Positions 12,000 through 14,763 of a DNA stretch of 14,763 nucleotides are shown in pieces. Positions within the stretch are counted from its first letter, which is position 1. Each line of letters begins with the position of its first letter. The translations under genes and the position numbers were made by a program. Origin of the DNA: CAYJMQ01 sp964371555 (GTDB taxonomy: Bacteria; Bdellovibrionota; JACOXK01; 2-02-FULL-40-11); contig CAYJMQ010000048.1 in the NCBI GenBank assembly GCA_964371555.1, positions 1-14,763 of the forward strand, read 5' to 3'. The notes beneath the pieces were generated by a model. The model was not told the origin of the DNA. It did not search any database and saw nothing but the letters and a program-made list of their open reading frames with translations.

Positions 12000-14726
12000 A
12001 TGAAAAAAAGAATCTTTATCGGCGTTGGAATCTTTTTCGCGTTGCTTTTGATAGCGGCCATCGTTACTCCTTTTTTAATTGATATCAATCACTTCCGTCC
12101 AGTTATTGAAAAAAAACTTGAAGAGCATCTGAACGCGAAAGTGAGCCTTGGAAACTTAAAACTCTCAATCATCCGGGGGATTGGGGCAGAAATTGAAGGA
12201 ATAAAGATTTCTAATCCCGCCGGTTATTCCGACACCCCCCTTTTAGACGTAAACCAGGCCATCATTCATTTGGGGACATTTAAATCCCTTTTCGGAAATC
12301 CAACGGCAAAAATTACGTTCTTAAAACCCAGAATCAGAATCGAAAAAAATGAATCCGCCACAAAAAAAGGAAGATTAAATATCAATGACCTTATCAAATC
12401 TAAAAAAGAAGAATCTTCTTCTGACGCAAAGATTATGAAAACCCTTGCGCTCCCCGCAGGCATCATCGGCTCTATGATGCTCAAAGGGAGTCTTTTTCTT
12501 GCGATCGAAGAAGGGGAGATTAACTATCAGAAAAACGGGCAGGAAAACACCGATACGATTTCAGTTAAAAACCTCTTTTTCAGATCAGGCCCCCTCTCCC
12601 TTAAAAATCCGATTCGGGCAGAAATAAAAGGAATCGTCTCACAAATTCGCCATCCAAAAGGGTCTCTGGAAGGGGAATTCCAATTCAAATCGGAAATCTC
12701 AAACCCTATAAAAATCGTCGATCTGAAAAGAATCGAATTTCATGAAAAAGTTTCTTTCGATCTTAACCTCGATGGAAATGAAATGATCATTTTGTCACCC
12801 TTTATTTCGCCCCTTTTCTCCAAGAAAAGGGGCGAAAAAATGGATCTCATATCCAAAGGGTCTTATAGTCCGAATAAAATCGAGATAGATCAGATAAAGC
12901 TGCTTTTTCCGTTGGGACAGCTTGAAGCAAAAGCGCAAATAAACAATTTTTCCTCCGCCCAGGGAGAATTGAAACTTCTGTTCGTCACGCCGCCTGGCTC
13001 TCCAGATCAGCTTGAGCAGTTTCAATCAGATCTTGATCTTTCAATGAATGGATCTGCCACCCTCAAACCCTTTCTCATTGAGAATGCCGAAGGAGAAATG
13101 AATATTCGAAAACTTTCCGGCGAAATCCCGGTTTTTCTTCGGCCACTTTTTATAAAGCAAAAAATAGCCGCTGAAGGGAGTGGAAGCCTTCGCGGTAAAA
13201 GTCATTTTAAAATTAAAAACAATAAACCGACAAAGATTGACTTTGAAAATATAGAACTTGATCTCAGTCCGATGTTCTTAAATTACAACAATAAATGGCC
13301 CAAACCCAAGACAGAAGCGCTTATATTGAAACTCACCGGCGCGCTCGAACAGATTGAAAATCGAAGACAGCTCCTCCTTTCCACCTCTTCAATTCAATTC
13401 GGAAAGATGGTTCTTAATGCTTCAGGAAAAGTATCTGTTGCCGAGTCGGCCTTTGTCGATCTCTCTTTTTCAAGCAACGTCTTCGCGGCAGAAACATTCA
13501 AGCGCTATCTCCCCCCTCTTCCTTTTAACTTTAAGGGTCCTGTCGAAATATCGAAGCTAACCCTATTGGGAGATCCTAAAAATCCCAAAAATTTAAATAT
13601 TCACGGGAAAATTTCCGCCGAAAAGGGATACCTTGAATTTAATCCCGCTTACTTTAAAGAAAAAAAATGGGGCGCAGAGGGCCCTATTCGTTTTTCCGCG
13701 TTTTCAGATTTTGCGATTTCCGGAAAAAAATTAACCTCGCTCAAACTGAACATGAACGCAAACTTCACGGAAGCCAGCTTGCGACTGGAAAAAAGTTTCT
13801 TTAAACCTGCTCAAAAGAGGCTTGAGTTTGACTTTTCATCTTCACTTGAAAAGGATCTCATGAAATTTGAAAAGCTGAATCTTGAATTCCACAATATGAA
13901 GCTTCTCGCGCAAGCTTCACTCTCCCATTTCTCTGAAAAACAAAAACGATATCTGTCGCTTCTTCTTTCGACCGATTCCTTTTCTCTGGCGGAGTGGAAC
14001 CAGTTCTTTCCCTCTATTCAAAAGCCTTTTCAAGGGACGGCTGAAATTAAAAATCTCAAACTCGATATGCCGCTCAGCGCGCCCCAGGATCTTTCGATGA
14101 GCGGCAAATTTGCCCTGAATAAAGTCAGCGGGGAGATTCCGAAAAATTTGATCAAAGCAAAGAATCTGGAACTTGAGGGACCCTTTCTCATTGATCTTGT
14201 GAGCGAGATGGAAATTAAAAAAAAAGAGATCAAAAAACTCAATCTTTCAGGAAATATGAATTTTACAGACATGTCTATTTCATTCAAAGACAACTTTCTC
14301 AAACCAAAACAGATCCCTCTTGAAATGACGCTGAACGCGCAATCCATTGGGGAAACCCTCTCCATTCAAAACACAAAATTCACACTCAAAGACCTTTTAA
14401 TAGATCTTTCCGGACAGGTAACCCATTTCCGGAAAAAACCGGATTACGCGCTCAATTTTTCCACCTCTTCTTTTTCTCTGGATGATCTCGGCCAATTCTT
14501 TCCTGCCGTCAAAAACAGGAATATTCTGGGAAATATGCGCCTGGAGGCCCAGTTCAAGGGAAGTCCGCAAGACACCTCTCAACCGATGGTTCTCGGATTC
14601 GAAATCAATTCATCAGAAATAACGTATGCCCCTTCAAAAACAGAAGAAAAAGTCCCAAAAGAAAAAGTTGAAAAGGGAATAAAACCGTCAAAAACCCCGT
14701 CAAAAACCCCGTTAAAAACCATTTAA
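12000..14726 (+). CDS. AsmA-like envelope protein with internal beta-repeat units
   Basis: This 908-residue protein has an N-terminal membrane anchor (about 5-27) followed by the AsmA-type opening DINHFRPVIEKKLEEHLNAK and the GIEIxNPxGY-like IEGIKISNPAGYSDTPLLDV. AsmA-like and TamB-like proteins span the periplasm as long beta structures and are linked to phospholipid transport to, or assembly of, the outer membrane. From about 322 the chain shows repeats of about 165 residues. Anchors are FSSNVFAAETFKRYLPPL (490-507), LSTDSFSLAEWNQFFPSI (656-673) and FSTSSFSLDDLGQFFPAV (820-837), with a weaker first unit near 326. The chain ends partway through a new unit (to about 878) in a Lys/Pro/Thr-rich tail with PSKT repeats, so a native short form or a frameshift-truncated longer protein are both possible. 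The start at 12000 has no Shine-Dalgarno and follows AT-rich -10-like boxes. Confidence 0.85.
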   Translation: MKKRIFIGVGIFFALLLIAAIVTPFLIDINHFRPVIEKKLEEHLNAKVSLGNLKLSIIRGIGAEIEGIKISNPAGYSDTPLLDVNQAIIHLGTFKSLFGNPTAKITFLKPRIRIEKNESATKKGRLNINDLIKSKKEESSSDAKIMKTLALPAGIIGSMMLKGSLFLAIEEGEINYQKNGQENTDTISVKNLFFRSGPLSLKNPIRAEIKGIVSQIRHPKGSLEGEFQFKSEISNPIKIVDLKRIEFHEKVSFDLNLDGNEMIILSPFISPLFSKKRGEKMDLISKGSYSPNKIEIDQIKLLFPLGQLEAKAQINNFSSAQGELKLLFVTPPGSPDQLEQFQSDLDLSMNGSATLKPFLIENAEGEMNIRKLSGEIPVFLRPLFIKQKIAAEGSGSLRGKSHFKIKNNKPTKIDFENIELDLSPMFLNYNNKWPKPKTEALILKLTGALEQIENRRQLLLSTSSIQFGKMVLNASGKVSVAESAFVDLSFSSNVFAAETFKRYLPPLPFNFKGPVEISKLTLLGDPKNPKNLNIHGKISAEKGYLEFNPAYFKEKKWGAEGPIRFSAFSDFAISGKKLTSLKLNMNANFTEASLRLEKSFFKPAQKRLEFDFSSSLEKDLMKFEKLNLEFHNMKLLAQASLSHFSEKQKRYLSLLLSTDSFSLAEWNQFFPSIQKPFQGTAEIKNLKLDMPLSAPQDLSMSGKFALNKVSGEIPKNLIKAKNLELEGPFLIDLVSEMEIKKKEIKKLNLSGNMNFTDMSISFKDNFLKPKQIPLEMTLNAQSIGETLSIQNTKFTLKDLLIDLSGQVTHFRKKPDYALNFSTSSFSLDDLGQFFPAVKNRNILGNMRLEAQFKGSPQDTSQPMVLGFEINSSEITYAPSKTEEKVPKEKVEKGIKPSKTPSKTPLKTI
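14686..14721 (+). repeat. 12-bp tandem repeat, three units, at the 3' end of the AsmA-like gene
   Basis: CGTCAAAAACCC occurs twice in tandem and is followed by a third unit with two changes. It encodes a PSKT/PSKT/PLKT tail just before the stop. Such short tandem units can change number by slippage; each unit keeps the frame. Confidence 0.85.
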
Positions 14727-14763
14727 GAAAAGTGTCCGACCAAAAAAGGAATTTTGGATCGGA
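14727..14763. other. Right-edge intergenic remainder
   Basis: The last 37 bp after the AsmA-like stop hold no recognisable gene start, terminator or promoter. The next gene or any continuation of the AsmA-like frame is outside the window. Confidence 0.5.

Noticed and set aside
1..14763. CRISPR array
   Set aside because: No regularly spaced short repeats were seen; the only clear repeats are the tRNA duplication and the 12-bp coding tandem repeat.

Overview
The window looks like a piece of a Gram-negative bacterial genome of moderate GC content. An AsmA-like envelope protein argues for an outer membrane. The housekeeping gene set and AT-rich promoters fit an uncultured delta-proteobacterial or Bdellovibrio-like lineage, but this placement is a weak inference. 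A run of 10 Ns (1883-1892) marks a scaffold gap, as in a metagenome or draft assembly.

Left part (1-2946, minus strand): a compact accessory cluster. It begins with a 44-residue peptide gene that has a very strong ribosome binding site. A terminator-like hairpin follows, then a SAM-binding spermidine-synthase-like/methyltransferase gene broken by the gap, and a partial ORF of unknown function that is perhaps the 3' part of the same gene. Next come two paralogous DUF6445-type proteins with an intact HxD...H...R iron/2-oxoglutarate site pattern, and the start of an MFS transporter running off the edge. The last four reading frames are joined by ATGA stop/start overlaps. Small peptide, tailoring-type enzymes and exporter together look like an uncharacterised RiPP-like (ribosomally made, modified peptide) system. 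This is the most interesting part of the window.

Middle (3036-4137): two identical tRNA-Pro(TGG) genes lie in 113-bp perfect direct repeats that bracket an AT-rich islet. The islet encodes one orphan exported protein of 172 residues. A 13-bp copy of the tRNA 3' end lies just outside, so tRNA-associated integration is plausible. The peptide cluster starts directly downstream of these tRNAs.

Right part: chrA (ChrA-type chromate transporter, plus strand) converges with and overlaps rph (RNase PH), which overlaps an upstream hotdog acyl-CoA thioesterase gene (minus strand). Divergent from these are lysA-lysC (last step and first step of lysine synthesis, ATGA-coupled), then pgi (glucose-6-phosphate isomerase), a sodium:solute symporter, a 32-residue single-pass membrane microprotein translationally coupled to it, and a 908-residue AsmA-like protein with about 165-residue internal repeats. 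Several genes that open a transcription unit (chrA, thioesterase, lysA, pgi, the AsmA-like gene) have a -10-like box only about 10-20 bp before the start codon and no Shine-Dalgarno. Genes inside operons, and the islet and peptide genes, mostly have good ones. This suggests leaderless translation of first genes.
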